DNA of 64,000 nt from Butyricicoccus porcorum (GTDB taxonomy: Bacteria; Bacillota; Clostridia; Oscillospirales; Butyricicoccaceae), in assembly GCF_002157465.1 (NCBI RefSeq), contig NZ_NHOC01000001.1:62001-126000 (forward strand), read 5' to 3'. Under the pieces are notes generated by a model. The model worked only from the letters and a program-made list of their open reading frames with translations. It searched no databases and was not told where the DNA came from. Made by a program: the position numbers and the translations under genes. Shown here one piece after another: positions 8,178-17,433 of this stretch. The first letter of the stretch is position 1, and each line of letters starts with the position of its first letter.

Positions 8178-8852
8178 TTATACCTTATGTCCCTCTGCAC
8201 GCACACGCGAGCAGAACTGGAAAATATCGCTGCACACCGCAAGTACGGCGCGGCTGGTGAGCACATCATGCCCGCCCTCGGGATAAAACCGAATGTTTTT
8301 GTCCGGCATATGCAGCAGCTTAAACAGCTCATCTGCGTTGGATGAGTTGCAAACGCAGTCATCCAGCGTCTGCAATACCAGCGCCGGACAGATTACGCCC
8401 TGTATGCCGCGCTCCCGCGTGTCCTCCGCCAGCCGATGCAGCTGATACCGTCCGCGCGGCTGCTGCAATACGCCGTGCATGCGGGATTTCAGATCCGCAT
8501 CAAAAATGCGGTTCAATTCCTTTCCGTTGCGCGGACGCGCAACCGGTGTATTGACAAACACAATCGCAGCCGGGCTGAGATCAAGCAGATGAATCAGCAG
8601 CATTCCGCCCAGCGACAGACCGATCAGCGCAATGCGCCGGTACTGCTTGCGCAGAGCGAGATATTCCATGCGGATGCCATGAATCCAATGTTCCTGATCC
8701 ATCCGCAGCGTTTCTGTTCCGGAAGGCGTGGTCAGGAATGCATCAATGCCGCTGTCACACAGATGATCGCGCAGAATGATGCCGGACTGATAGCCTGCAC
8801 CAAAGCCGCTGATAATCAGACAGCAAAAGTCTCGTTTTGTTTCCTTCGGCAC
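8178..8852 (-). CDS. Alpha/beta hydrolase (esterase/lipase-like)
   Basis: 224-residue single-domain hydrolase. It opens with the oxyanion-strand sequence CLIISGFGAGYQSG. The nucleophile elbow is GLSLGG (about residue 88), the acid is probably in LQTLDDCV (about 170) and the histidine in EGGHDVLTS (about 200), giving the expected Ser-Asp-His order. It resembles Est30/monoacylglycerol-lipase-type carboxylesterases; the substrate is not readable. I chose the GTG at 8852 because TGGAGG lies 9 bp upstream; a longer frame would need TTG at 8870 with no site. A MITE-like insertion ends 26 bp upstream of this start. Confidence 0.83.
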   Translation of the reverse strand: MPKETKRDFCCLIISGFGAGYQSGIILRDHLCDSGIDAFLTTPSGTETLRMDQEHWIHGIRMEYLALRKQYRRIALIGLSLGGMLLIHLLDLSPAAIVFVNTPVARPRNGKELNRIFDADLKSRMHGVLQQPRGRYQLHRLAEDTRERGIQGVICPALVLQTLDDCVCNSSNADELFKLLHMPDKNIRFYPEGGHDVLTSRAVLAVCSDIFQFCSRVRAEGHKV

Positions 8853-8878
8853 TTTTGGTTTCCTCCACAAAAAATTGA

Positions 8879-9051
8879 AATCCAGGCGCTATCTGAAAAC
8901 CAAGAAAATGACGAATATTTCGCAAAGGCGAGGTCGATTCAAGACAAAAGCACGCTGGAATCCGTTCGGATTTCAAGTGTTTTGAACGAGGAAGCGATCC
9001 GCATTTGTAGAAAGAGTCAAACGTTTCGACTTTTCAGATACGCCCTAATCC
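8879..9051. mobile_element. 163-bp MITE-like element with 16-bp inverted repeats and 5-bp target duplication
   Basis: The element spans 8884-9046. Its left end AGGCGCTATCTGAAAA and the reverse complement of its right end AGGGCGTATCTGAAAA match at 13 of 16 positions. The 5 bp AATCC is present directly outside both ends (8879-8883 and 9047-9051). The interior has no ORF and contains a second inverted repeat around TCCGTTCGGA near 8961-8970, so the transcript would fold strongly. It lies between the hydrolase ribosome binding site and the aspS terminator. No second copy occurs in this window. Confidence 0.7.
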
Positions 9052-9203
9052 ACATGCGCAATCCTGCGCAAAAAAACGAGATATGCCCGGTGCAACGCAT
9101 CGGAGCGTATCATCCCACGTTTTTTATTTTATCATATTCATCTGTCAATTGGAATGAACAAAGCGTGAACAATTCAGCAACAGTTCGGTTACAGAATAGG
9201 CAG

Positions 9204-9235
9204 AAAGCCTCTGTTTCCGCAGAAACAGAGGCTTT
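9204..9235 (-). terminator. Strong bidirectional hairpin after aspS
   Basis: Perfect 14-bp stem AAAGCCTCTGTTTC/GAAACAGAGGCTTT with loop CGCA, 29 bp past the aspS stop. The T tract is best on the plus strand, so it also blocks opposing transcription. Confidence 0.85.
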
Positions 9236-9263
9236 TTTTATCACATTTGTTCAATTGAAGGTT

Positions 9264-11060
9264 TTACTTTTCAACTTCGGTAACAGCCAGGTGCAGCTCA
9301 TCCAGCTGCTTCTGGTCGACCTCGGACGGGCATGCCGTCATCAGCTCAGAAGCGTTCTGTACCTTCGGGAACGCGATGACGTCGCGGATGGAATCCAGAC
9401 CTGCCAGCAGCATGCACAGGCGGTCGAGGCCATACGCAAGGCCGCCGTGCGGAGGTGCACCGTACTTGAACGCAGTCAGCAGATGACCGAAGCGCGCCTC
9501 TGCATCCTCATCCGTGAAGCCGAGTGCACGGAACATGCGCGCCTGTGTCTCGGTCGAATGGATACGGATCGAGCCGCCGCCCAGCTCACAGCCGTTCAGG
9601 ATGATATCATATGCTTTTGCACGAACCTTTGCCGGATCGCTCTCGAGGATGTCCAGATCCTCGTCCATCGGCGCGGTGAACGGATGATGCATGGCGACAT
9701 AGCGGTTTTCTTCCTCGCTGTACTCGAACTGCGGGAATTCAACAACCCACAGCAGCTTGTAATCGTGCGGATCGATGACACCAAGGCGTTTTGCCAGCTC
9801 ACAGCGCAGCGCACCCAGTGCGGTCACTGCGGTCTGCCAGTCGCTGTCTGCGACGACAAACAGGATGTCGCCATCCTTTGCGCCGGCGCGCTGCTTGATT
9901 GCCTCTACCTCGTCCTCAGAGAGGAACTTGGCAAACGAGGAAGTCATCTTGCCGTCACCTGCGAGCTTCATCCAGGCCAGACCCTTTGCGCGGTAGGTCT
10001 TGACGAAGTCCTGTAATTTGTCGATTTCCTTGCGCGGGAACTTGTCCGCGGCGCCGTTGATGTTAATCAGGCGAACTGTGCCGCCCGCTTCTACTGCACC
10101 GCTGAATACCTTGAACGAGCAATCCTTTGCAATGTCGGAAATATCCTGAATTTCATAGCCAAAGCGCAGATCCGGCTTGTCCGAACCGTATTTGTCCATG
10201 GCATCCTTCCACTTCATGCGCGGCAGCGGGAGCTGGATATCGACATCCAAAACTTCCTTGAACACGCGCTGGAGGAAGCCCTCGTTGACTGCAATGACAT
10301 CGTCCTGCTCGACGAACGACATTTCGAGGTCGATCTGGGTGAACTCCGGCTGACGGTCGGCGCGAAGGTCTTCATCGCGGAAGCAGCGGGTAATCTGCAT
10401 ATAGCGGTCAACACCGGACAGCATGAGCAGCTGCTTGTACTGCTGCGGAGACTGCGGCAGCGCATAGAACTTGCCCGGATGCACGCGGGATGGTACGAGG
10501 TAATCGCGCGCGCCCTCCGGCGTGGACTTCTGAAGCATCGGGGTTTCGATTTCGAGGAAGCCCTGCTCATCGAAGTAATTGCGGGCAATCTGCGTGACGC
10601 GGTGGCGCAGCGCGAGATTGTTCTGCATGGACGGACGGCGCAGGTCGAGATACCGGTACTTCAGGCGCAGCTGATCGTTGACCTCTTTGTCATCGGAAAT
10701 CTCAAACGGCGTTGTCTCGGATTTGGACAGCACGCGGATATCCGTGACAACGATTTCAATCTCGCCGGTCGGCATCTTTTTGTTGACGGCGCGTTCGTCG
10801 CGGCGGACAACCTTGCCCTTGATGGCGAGCACGTACTCGGTGCGCACGCCGAAGGCGATATCAAACAGGTCTGCATTGACCGATTTGTCAAACGTACACT
10901 GCACAATGCCGGTGCGGTCACGCAGCAGCAGAAACAGGACACCGCCGTTGTCGCGGGTGCGGTCGCACCAGCCGTTGACGATGACTTCCCTGCCGTCGTC
11001 AGCTGCACGCAGTTCGCCGCACCATGCGGTGCGCTTCATGCCGTGAATGGATGTATTCAT
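9264..11060 (-). CDS. aspS: Aspartyl-tRNA synthetase
   Basis: 598-residue class II synthetase of the bacterial type. The N-terminal OB-fold (about 1-110) has GVLFLLLRDRTGIVQC. The catalytic core has motif 2 (CFRDEDLRADRQPEFTQID), the bacterial GAD insertion (about 290-420) and motif 3 (GLAYGLDRLCMLLAG). Length is standard. The start at 11060 has GGGGAGG 5 bp upstream; the earlier frame is not needed. It follows hisS by 135 bp on the same strand, the common hisS-aspS pairing. Whether it is discriminating or also charges tRNA-Asn was not determined. Confidence 0.97.
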   Translation of the reverse strand: MNTSIHGMKRTAWCGELRAADDGREVIVNGWCDRTRDNGGVLFLLLRDRTGIVQCTFDKSVNADLFDIAFGVRTEYVLAIKGKVVRRDERAVNKKMPTGEIEIVVTDIRVLSKSETTPFEISDDKEVNDQLRLKYRYLDLRRPSMQNNLALRHRVTQIARNYFDEQGFLEIETPMLQKSTPEGARDYLVPSRVHPGKFYALPQSPQQYKQLLMLSGVDRYMQITRCFRDEDLRADRQPEFTQIDLEMSFVEQDDVIAVNEGFLQRVFKEVLDVDIQLPLPRMKWKDAMDKYGSDKPDLRFGYEIQDISDIAKDCSFKVFSGAVEAGGTVRLININGAADKFPRKEIDKLQDFVKTYRAKGLAWMKLAGDGKMTSSFAKFLSEDEVEAIKQRAGAKDGDILFVVADSDWQTAVTALGALRCELAKRLGVIDPHDYKLLWVVEFPQFEYSEEENRYVAMHHPFTAPMDEDLDILESDPAKVRAKAYDIILNGCELGGGSIRIHSTETQARMFRALGFTDEDAEARFGHLLTAFKYGAPPHGGLAYGLDRLCMLLAGLDSIRDVIAFPKVQNASELMTACPSEVDQKQLDELHLAVTEVEK

Positions 11061-11195
11061 AATAACCTCCCCGGAGCACCGGCGCTCTGCGACTGCCCAT
11101 GCTCCATATCTTAAATTCATTGTGGTTCGCGCAGCGCCAAAGACTCTCTCCTCTGAGAGAGCTGTCTGCGCAGCAGGCGGAAAGCGGGCGTTTGT

Positions 11196-12461
11196 TTACG
11201 CCATGACGACGGCGGCGATGGCTTCCGCATCAAGTGCAGTCTCCGTCTGCTCGCCGGTCTCCATGTTCTTGACCTTCAGCATGCCCGCTTCCAGCTCGCC
11301 GTCGCCGATGACAGCGGAGAAGCGCGCGCCGATGCGATCTGCATGCTTCATCTGTGCGCGCAGACCGCGTCCGACCAGGTCACGCTCCGTCGAAACGCCG
11401 AGCTGACGCAGGTCGTAGACCAGCTTTTCGACCGGACGGTCTGCCGCGTCGCCGAGCGGTGCCAGATAGATATCCACCTTCGGCGGCTCCGGGAACGGTG
11501 CGCCGACGGCTTCCATGACCATAATCAGGCGTTCCAGACCGCAGCCGAAGCCCATGCCCGGAGTCGGCTGGCCGCCCAACTGGGAAATCAGGCCGTCATA
11601 TCGTCCGCCGCCGCAGATCGTGCCCTGTGCGCCGATGTTGCTGGAAACAAACTCAAAGACCGTCTTGGTATAGTAATCCAGACCGCGGACAATGCCGGTG
11701 TCGATTTCATACTGAATGCCCATATCGTCGAGATAAGCCTTGACCTTCTCGAAGTGTTCGCGGCAATCGTCACACAGGTAATCCAGTGCGACCGGTGCGC
11801 CCTCGGCAACCTTCTTGCACGATTCATGCTTGCAGTCGAGAATGCGCATCGGGTTGCGGTCCAGGCGGTCGAGGCAGTCCTCACACAGCTGATCCTTGCG
11901 CGCTTCGAGATATTCCTTCAGCGCCGCATAATACTTCGGGCGGCACTCCGGACATCCAATGGAGTTGATGTGCGCGACGACCTCTGTGATGCCGAGGCGC
12001 TTGAGTGCGGTATCCGCGAGCGAGATGATCTCGGCATCGGTCGCCGGCGTCGGTGCGCCGAATACCTCCACGCCAAACTGATGGTGCTCGCGCAGGCGTC
12101 CCTTCTGGACGTTCTCATATCGGTAATTCGGGACGATGTAATAGCCCTTGAACGGCAGTCCCTTTGCGTACAGGGAATTTTCCAGATACGCGCGGACAGT
12201 GGATGCCGTGCCCTCCGGGCGCAGCGTGACCGAACGGCCGCCCTTGTCGTTGAAGGTATACATTTCCTTCTGTACGACGTCGGTCGTGTCGCCAATGCCG
12301 CGGTTGAACAGCTCGGTGTGCTCAAAATTCGGGAAACGGATCTCCTCGAAGCCGTACTGCATCGCAATCGTGCGCAGCACACCCTCCACATAATGCCATT
12401 TATATACCTCGGACGGCACGATATCCTTCGTGCCCTTGGGGGCCTTGATAAGCTCTGCCAT
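11196..12461 (-). CDS. hisS: Histidyl-tRNA synthetase
   Basis: 421-residue class II synthetase. It starts with the family's KAPKGTKDIVPSEV. Motif 2 is seen as YRYENVQKGRLREHHQFG, the histidine-specific motif as RGLDYYTKTVFEF, and the C-terminal anticodon-binding domain begins near residue 330. A Cys-rich insertion (CPECRPKYY, CEDCLDRL, CDDCREH) at about 170-235 is the usual clostridial/firmicute form. AAAGGAA lies 11 bp before the ATG. A terminator insulates it from mgsA upstream; aspS follows. Confidence 0.97.
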   Translation of the reverse strand: MAELIKAPKGTKDIVPSEVYKWHYVEGVLRTIAMQYGFEEIRFPNFEHTELFNRGIGDTTDVVQKEMYTFNDKGGRSVTLRPEGTASTVRAYLENSLYAKGLPFKGYYIVPNYRYENVQKGRLREHHQFGVEVFGAPTPATDAEIISLADTALKRLGITEVVAHINSIGCPECRPKYYAALKEYLEARKDQLCEDCLDRLDRNPMRILDCKHESCKKVAEGAPVALDYLCDDCREHFEKVKAYLDDMGIQYEIDTGIVRGLDYYTKTVFEFVSSNIGAQGTICGGGRYDGLISQLGGQPTPGMGFGCGLERLIMVMEAVGAPFPEPPKVDIYLAPLGDAADRPVEKLVYDLRQLGVSTERDLVGRGLRAQMKHADRIGARFSAVIGDGELEAGMLKVKNMETGEQTETALDAEAIAAVVMA

Positions 12462-12528
12462 AAAATCGGTAGTTCCTTTCGTCAGTAGTACTCTCTATGT
12501 TTCTGCCGCGAACAAAACGGACGCGACG

Positions 12529-12554
12529 AAAAACAGGCGGTTGGAAACCGCCTG
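12529..12554 (-). terminator. Terminator of mgsA
   Basis: Perfect 9-bp stem CAGGCGGTT/AACCGCCTG with a 3-nt loop followed by TTTTTCG on the minus strand, 15 bp past the mgsA stop. Confidence 0.88.
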
Positions 12555-12568
12555 ATTATCTGTGATGG

Positions 12569-12979
12569 TTATCGCTTCGGCTTGGGGTTGACAATATCGC
12601 GCCAGTCGAGGTCGCCGCGATCCAAACCGAGAACCAGCATCTCCGCGGTTGCCACGTTCGTCGCAATCGGGATGTTATGCATATCGCACAGCCGCACGAG
12701 CGAGTGGAGATCAGGCTCGTATTCGGTATTGGAGTTCGGGTCGCGGAAAAACAGCACCATGTCGATTTCGTTGTACGATACACGGGCACTGATCTGCTGC
12801 TCGCCGCCCTGCATACCTGCCAGATACTTCTCAATGTTCAGCCCGGTGGCGTCCGCAACCAGCTTGCCTGTTGTACCGGTAGCACACAGCCGGTGCTTGG
12901 ATAAAATGCCACAGTATGCCATACAAAACTGAACCATCAGTTCCTTCTTCTTGTCATGAGCGATCAATGCGATGTTCAC
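12569..12979 (-). CDS. mgsA: Methylglyoxal synthase
   Basis: 136-residue enzyme turning dihydroxyacetone phosphate into methylglyoxal and phosphate, a bypass of lower glycolysis under phosphate limitation. It starts with MNIALIAHDKKKELM and shows ATGTTGKLV (phosphate loop) and GGEQQISARV, the family's GGDQQ position, with Glu replacing the catalytic Asp's usual neighbour; the conserved Asp near NEIDMVLFFRDP is present. It stands at the end of the mre/min region, a known clostridial arrangement. Confidence 0.93.
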   Translation of the reverse strand: MNIALIAHDKKKELMVQFCMAYCGILSKHRLCATGTTGKLVADATGLNIEKYLAGMQGGEQQISARVSYNEIDMVLFFRDPNSNTEYEPDLHSLVRLCDMHNIPIATNVATAEMLVLGLDRGDLDWRDIVNPKPKR

Positions 12980-13055
12980 GACTCAGACACCTTCTTTCCT
13001 AAACAATGCGATTCCTAGTCTATACATAAAATGGTTCTTATCGTTTTTTCCCGCA

Positions 13056-13805
13056 TTACAGGCGCATGAGCGGAGTGTCCTCTCCGTCCAGACGCCGCGC
13101 GATATTGCGGTATGCATGCGCCGCACTGCGCGCCTTTTCCGACGCAATCGGCACGCCCTTCCCGGCGCTCACCGATACCTCCTCGTCCTCCGGCACGATG
13201 CCCAGCAGGCACAGCCCGGTGGCATCCATCGCGTCATCGACCGTGCCGATGGCGCCGCGGCGGATCAGACGGCGGCGGATGCGGTTGACGACAAGGCGCA
13301 CATTGGGCACGCCGTCATCCTCCAGCACGCGCGCCATGCGTTCGGCGCCGCGCAGACTGCCCTCGCCGCCGCAGGTGATGACAATCGCCTCACTCGCGAC
13401 TGCGGCGAACGCATGAAACTCCTCCGCCAGTCCGGCGGGGCCGTCGATCAGAATGTAGTCAAAGCCGACATCCTGCGCCTGCTCTGCGAGCCTGCGCATG
13501 CCGTCTGCGGTGAGCGAGCCGGATGAAAGCGGTTCCGCCGGTGCGGTCAGCAGGAAAAGCCGTTCCAGCGAGGGGTGGCGTGCCGCCGCTTCCATGAGCG
13601 GGATCATGCCGGACGCCACATCAGCAAAGCTGAATACCACGCGGTCACTCATGCCGAGCACGATATCCAGATTGCGGAGGCCGGAATCCCCGTCAATCAC
13701 GAGAACCTGATGTTCCCGCGCCGCCAGCGCCGCGCCGAGGCCGGCTGCCAGCGAGGTTTTGCCCGTTCCTCCTTTGCCGGATGCAATGATAATGATCTTC
13801 GTCAT
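13056..13805 (-). CDS. minD: Septum-site determining ATPase MinD
   Basis: 249-residue deviant Walker-A ATPase (GKGGTGKTS, residues about 10-18) that binds the membrane as a dimer and positions the Z ring. The MinD-type LVIDGDSGLRNLDIVLG stretch follows. The C-terminus is short and lacks a clear amphipathic membrane-targeting helix, ending RRLDGEDTPLMRL; a basic, weakly amphipathic stretch (AHAYRNIARRL) may serve. The ATG at 13805 has GGAGGAG upstream. It has its own promoter 142 bp after mrdA. No minC or minE is present here, so partners must be elsewhere or absent. Confidence 0.85.
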   Translation of the reverse strand: MTKIIIIASGKGGTGKTSLAAGLGAALAAREHQVLVIDGDSGLRNLDIVLGMSDRVVFSFADVASGMIPLMEAAARHPSLERLFLLTAPAEPLSSGSLTADGMRRLAEQAQDVGFDYILIDGPAGLAEEFHAFAAVASEAIVITCGGEGSLRGAERMARVLEDDGVPNVRLVVNRIRRRLIRRGAIGTVDDAMDATGLCLLGIVPEDEEVSVSAGKGVPIASEKARSAAHAYRNIARRLDGEDTPLMRL

Positions 13806-13828
13806 AACTCCTCCTGCCAATTAAAAAA

Positions 13829-13857
13829 ATTATATACCAATTCCCAGTTTTACACAA
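13829..13857 (-). promoter_or_regulatory. Promoter of minD-mgsA
   Basis: Minus-strand TTGTGT (13852-13857), 17-bp spacer and TATAAT (13829-13834), 24 bp before the minD start. Confidence 0.7.
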
Positions 13858-13947
13858 GTGTTTCTGTTATCTTTTTTCACATTCGTTACAAATGCGGCGG
13901 GGCGAAACGGAAAAAATCCGTCAGAGTGCCCCAAAGCTGCACACCTG

Positions 13948-16017
13948 TCAGGCGATGACATCGTAATTGCCGGTATCGTCGCTGACGGAATCCGAACCGC
14001 TACGCGAATAGAAATACGCATTGTAGATATCGCGCACGACAGGTGCGACATTGTTGCCCGAATCGCCGCCCTCAATGACGACGCAGATCGCAATCTGCGG
14101 GTCGTCATATGGTGCATACGAAATAAAGATACCGTTGTCGCGCTCGGTGCCGGTGACCTGGGCGGTACCCGACTTGCCCGCGACCTTGATCGGGTAATTC
14201 TGGAACACGCTCGCGGCGGTGCCGTCTTCGCCGGTTACCTTCGCCATGCCTTCGTGTACCAGCTCCCAGGTGCTGTCCTTCGCCTCAATCTTGCTGCGCA
14301 CACGGCTCTCCTTGGTGTAGACGGTTTCGGAATAGTCATATGCCTTGACCGAGCGCAGCAGATGTGCCTCATACTGCGTGCCGCTGGTCGCAATGGCCGC
14401 GCAATAGTTCGCCAGCTGCAACGGCGTAAATGCATTGTCGCCCTGTCCGATGGCTGCCTGAATCGTGTCGCCGCCCGACCAGTCGCGCAGCGACGGATCG
14501 TTTTCCTGTGCGGCAGCGCGTGCGGTCGGTCCCGCAACGCGGCCCTTCTTTTCGCCCGAAAGCTCCAGGCCGGTGTAATCGCCGAAGCCGAACTGCTTTG
14601 CATAGCTCTCCAGCTTGTCGCCGCCGAGCAGCCGTCCGGTCTCAAAGAAGAAATAGTTACACGAATCCTGAATGGCTCCGGTGACATCCTCCCAGCCATG
14701 TCCATGGCCGGTCGAAGAATAAATCCAGCAACGCGGCTGGTAGCCCTTGAAATAGGTGTACACGCCCTCGTCATAGATCCTGGTATCCGCGTCAATGACG
14801 CCTTCCTCCAGGCCGGCGACCGCCGTGCAGATTTTATAAGTCGAGCCGGGCGCATACGTGCCTGCAATCGAGCGGTTGAGCAGCGGTGTCAGCTCGTCCT
14901 GACTCAGCTCGTTGTAATCCTCGTTGAAGGTCTCCAGATCGTAGGTTGGATAGTTCGCCAGCGCGAGAATTTCGCCGTTGGTGACGTCGATGGCAACCGC
15001 TGCACCGCCGCGTGCGCCGCTGATGCTGCGGCACTGGCTGGCCAGCGACTCCTCCGCCACCTTTTGCAGGTTGATATCCAGTGTCAGCACGACGTTGTTG
15101 CCCGACTGTGCCTCCACGGTTTCATTCTCGCTGACGACATTGCCGCGCGAGTCGGTCTCAATCGTCCGCTCACCGTCCGTACCGCGCAGATATTCCTCAA
15201 ACGCCTGCTCCGCACCGGTCTTGCCGACCTTTGCGTTCATCGAGTATCCTTCTTCTTTGTATTTGTCCCAGTCCTCCGCAAAAATCGGGCCGACATAGCC
15301 GAGGATGTTTGCGGCATATTCCGTCTGGACATCGCGCTCCGCGCGTGTATCGACCTCGACACCGGGATAATCCTCATGCTGTTCGCTGATCTTTGCGACC
15401 AGATCCATCGAGATGTTGCTCGCGAGGCTGAAGGCGTTGTACATGGAGAACTGCTCCTGATCCATCTGATAGCGCACGCCGACAATTTTGCGTGCGTCCG
15501 TCATGCCGGTCTCTGCGGGAATTTCATATCTTTCGCGCAGTGCCGTCATCACGGCATCCGCACTCATATCGGTATCCCAGCCTTCATTTGCGCAGAATTT
15601 CTGCATGCTGGTGTAATCGGACGAATCGGTGTCCTTGGTATACGTATATGCGCCATAGCGCCCGGAGGAAATCGGCAGCGTATCGTTCAGCTCCGCGTCC
15701 TCATCTGCTTCAATCATGTTCACCAGCTGCAGAATTTTATCGTTCTGCCCGTCCTTTTCCCAGAATGCATACGTAATGCGCAGGCCGTAAACCGTCGTGT
15801 TTGTGACCAGCGTCTCGCCGTTGCGGTCGAGGATATCGCCGCGCGAGGCGGCAGAGGTACTGGTATAAGTAAACAGGTGGTTTGCCTGATCCGCGTATTC
15901 ATCGCCGTGGATGATCTGGAGGGAAAACAGGTTCGCCACAACGATCAGTCCGCAGACGACACAACCGCCCACCAGCACGGCCAGGCGGTGCATCTGCTGT
16001 TTTTTGTGAAGATCCAT
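13948..16017 (-). CDS. mrdA: Penicillin-binding protein 2, elongation transpeptidase
   Basis: 689-residue class B PBP that crosslinks lateral-wall peptidoglycan with RodA. One N-terminal transmembrane helix (about 13-35), a non-catalytic dimerisation domain (RGDILDRNGETLVTN at about 60), then the transpeptidase. The active-site tetrad is STYK in APGSTYKIC (about 395), the SxN motif is SCN in IQDSCNYFFFE (about 455), and the KSG motif is VAGKSGTAQVTG (about 635). A length near 690 is usual in Clostridia. GGAAGGAG precedes the ATG. It follows mreD by 15 bp in the mre operon. Confidence 0.93.
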   Translation of the reverse strand: MDLHKKQQMHRLAVLVGGCVVCGLIVVANLFSLQIIHGDEYADQANHLFTYTSTSAASRGDILDRNGETLVTNTTVYGLRITYAFWEKDGQNDKILQLVNMIEADEDAELNDTLPISSGRYGAYTYTKDTDSSDYTSMQKFCANEGWDTDMSADAVMTALRERYEIPAETGMTDARKIVGVRYQMDQEQFSMYNAFSLASNISMDLVAKISEQHEDYPGVEVDTRAERDVQTEYAANILGYVGPIFAEDWDKYKEEGYSMNAKVGKTGAEQAFEEYLRGTDGERTIETDSRGNVVSENETVEAQSGNNVVLTLDINLQKVAEESLASQCRSISGARGGAAVAIDVTNGEILALANYPTYDLETFNEDYNELSQDELTPLLNRSIAGTYAPGSTYKICTAVAGLEEGVIDADTRIYDEGVYTYFKGYQPRCWIYSSTGHGHGWEDVTGAIQDSCNYFFFETGRLLGGDKLESYAKQFGFGDYTGLELSGEKKGRVAGPTARAAAQENDPSLRDWSGGDTIQAAIGQGDNAFTPLQLANYCAAIATSGTQYEAHLLRSVKAYDYSETVYTKESRVRSKIEAKDSTWELVHEGMAKVTGEDGTAASVFQNYPIKVAGKSGTAQVTGTERDNGIFISYAPYDDPQIAICVVIEGGDSGNNVAPVVRDIYNAYFYSRSGSDSVSDDTGNYDVIA

Positions 16018-16032
16018 TGCTCTCTCCTTCCA

Positions 16033-16563
16033 TCAGGCATCCGGCGGCAGCACAGCCGCCTTCGGCTTCTTTCTGCCGCTGACTGCGCGCACGACGACCA
16101 GCACGAGCGGGCTGAACACCACTGCGAGCAGTGCCTGCAATACCATATCGCGCGCAAATGCCAAGATGCCGGTGCTGCCGAACTGAAAATCAAACAGATA
16201 GCGCAGCACAGCGAGCAGCGTAATGGTGCACACCGAGCACAGCATGGTGCCGCGGATCTCGCGCCCGCGGAACTGCCCGCGGAAAAAGCCGCAGGCAATG
16301 CCGCAGATCATATAATACAGCGGGTACATGCCCTCAATGCCCGCACCGGAAACGTCATAGAGCACGCCGGCGGCAAGCCCGCACGCCAGTCCTGCGCCCG
16401 GACCCATCACAATGCCAGCCGCTGCGACAATCAACGGCAGCAGATCAATGTGCACACCGAAAATCGAAATGCGCAGTCCAAGACTGGTCTGCACGACATA
16501 GGCCAGCGCGAGCAACACAATGCACAGTGCCGTGCGCAAGCCGACAGACAGTTTCTGATTCAT
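16033..16563 (-). CDS. mreD: Rod shape-determining protein MreD
   Basis: 176-residue membrane protein with five or six predicted helices and almost no soluble part, part of the elongasome with MreC, RodA and PBP2. The central stretch FGVHIDLLPLIVAAAGIVMG and the following ACGLAAGVLYDVSGAG fit MreD/ECF-S-like folds. Identification rests on this profile and on its place between mreC (12 bp upstream) and mrdA. GGAGGG precedes the ATG. Confidence 0.88.
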   Translation of the reverse strand: MNQKLSVGLRTALCIVLLALAYVVQTSLGLRISIFGVHIDLLPLIVAAAGIVMGPGAGLACGLAAGVLYDVSGAGIEGMYPLYYMICGIACGFFRGQFRGREIRGTMLCSVCTITLLAVLRYLFDFQFGSTGILAFARDMVLQALLAVVFSPLVLVVVRAVSGRKKPKAAVLPPDA

Positions 16564-16575
16564 GCCGCGCCCTCC

Positions 16576-17433
16576 TTATTCACCGATGACGGTTGTCTCG
16601 GTGATGATATACACGCGTGTGAGCGAGGAGATATCGACCAGCGGCTGAATAATTGCATAATTGGACATGCCGTCGCTCTCGGTCTGGATGCTCTCGACCG
16701 TGCCGATGCCCAGCCCCTTGGGGAACAGACCGCCCGAACCGGAGGTCTGCACCGTATCGCCGACGACGACATCCGCATCGCGGCTGAGATAGCTGACCTT
16801 CAGCTTGCCGTCGGTCATCAGCTGGTAATCGCCCTGTGCGACCGCAATCTCACCCGTGCGCACAAGGCGCGCACCTGCGGACATATTGCTGTCGAGGATG
16901 GTTGTGACCTGAGCGGAATGCTCGGTCAGGCTGCTGACATAGCCGACCATGCCCTGTGCGGTCACAACGCTGTCATTTTTCTCCAGTCCGTCCGCACTGC
17001 CCGCATCGATGGTGAGCACGCTCGACCACTCGTCCAGCGTGCGGCCGATGACCTCCGCTGCGGCATAGGTGAACTCGGTGTTGCGCTCCGCAACGCCCAG
17101 CATCTCGCGCAGGTCTTTGTTTTCATTGACTGCCGCCTGTGCGTCCTCCAGCTGTCCGGTCAGCTCCGCGACCTGCTGTTTGAGCGATTCATTTTCCGCC
17201 ACCAGCTCGTCATATTTAAAATATTTATTGTATGTATCCGCCACATGCACGGCGGTGTGCGTAATGGCGCGCTGTGCCGGCAGCAGTGCCGTGCCGACTG
17301 CGCGCGTCACGATGCTACCCTCTCCGGACACGCCGGTATAGACCGACAGCACCACACAGACGACCGCCGCGATCACTGCCGCGGGAAAGCATCTGGCATG
17401 GACGATTTTATTCCAGATTTTTCGCAAGTCCAC
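16576..17433 (-). CDS. mreC: Rod shape-determining protein MreC
   Basis: 285-residue bitopic protein: basic N-terminus, one transmembrane helix (about 14-33), a coiled coil (about 70-115, ENESLKQQVAELTGQLEDAQ), then the beta-barrel pair typical of MreC (ADGLEKNDSVVTAQGMVGYV; GSGGLFPKGLGIGTV). It organises PBP2 in the elongasome. The start is GTG, which follows the maf stop directly (TGAGTG), so translation is probably coupled; AAAGG lies just upstream. Confidence 0.92.
   Translation of the reverse strand: MDLRKIWNKIVHARCFPAAVIAAVVCVVLSVYTGVSGEGSIVTRAVGTALLPAQRAITHTAVHVADTYNKYFKYDELVAENESLKQQVAELTGQLEDAQAAVNENKDLREMLGVAERNTEFTYAAAEVIGRTLDEWSSVLTIDAGSADGLEKNDSVVTAQGMVGYVSSLTEHSAQVTTILDSNMSAGARLVRTGEIAVAQGDYQLMTDGKLKVSYLSRDADVVVGDTVQTSGSGGLFPKGLGIGTVESIQTESDGMSNYAIIQPLVDISSLTRVYIITETTVIGE

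Noticed and set aside
8436-10016. A 526-codon plus-strand frame spanning the hydrolase, MITE and aspS
   Set aside because: Antisense shadow running across two unrelated genes and an insertion; no start site.
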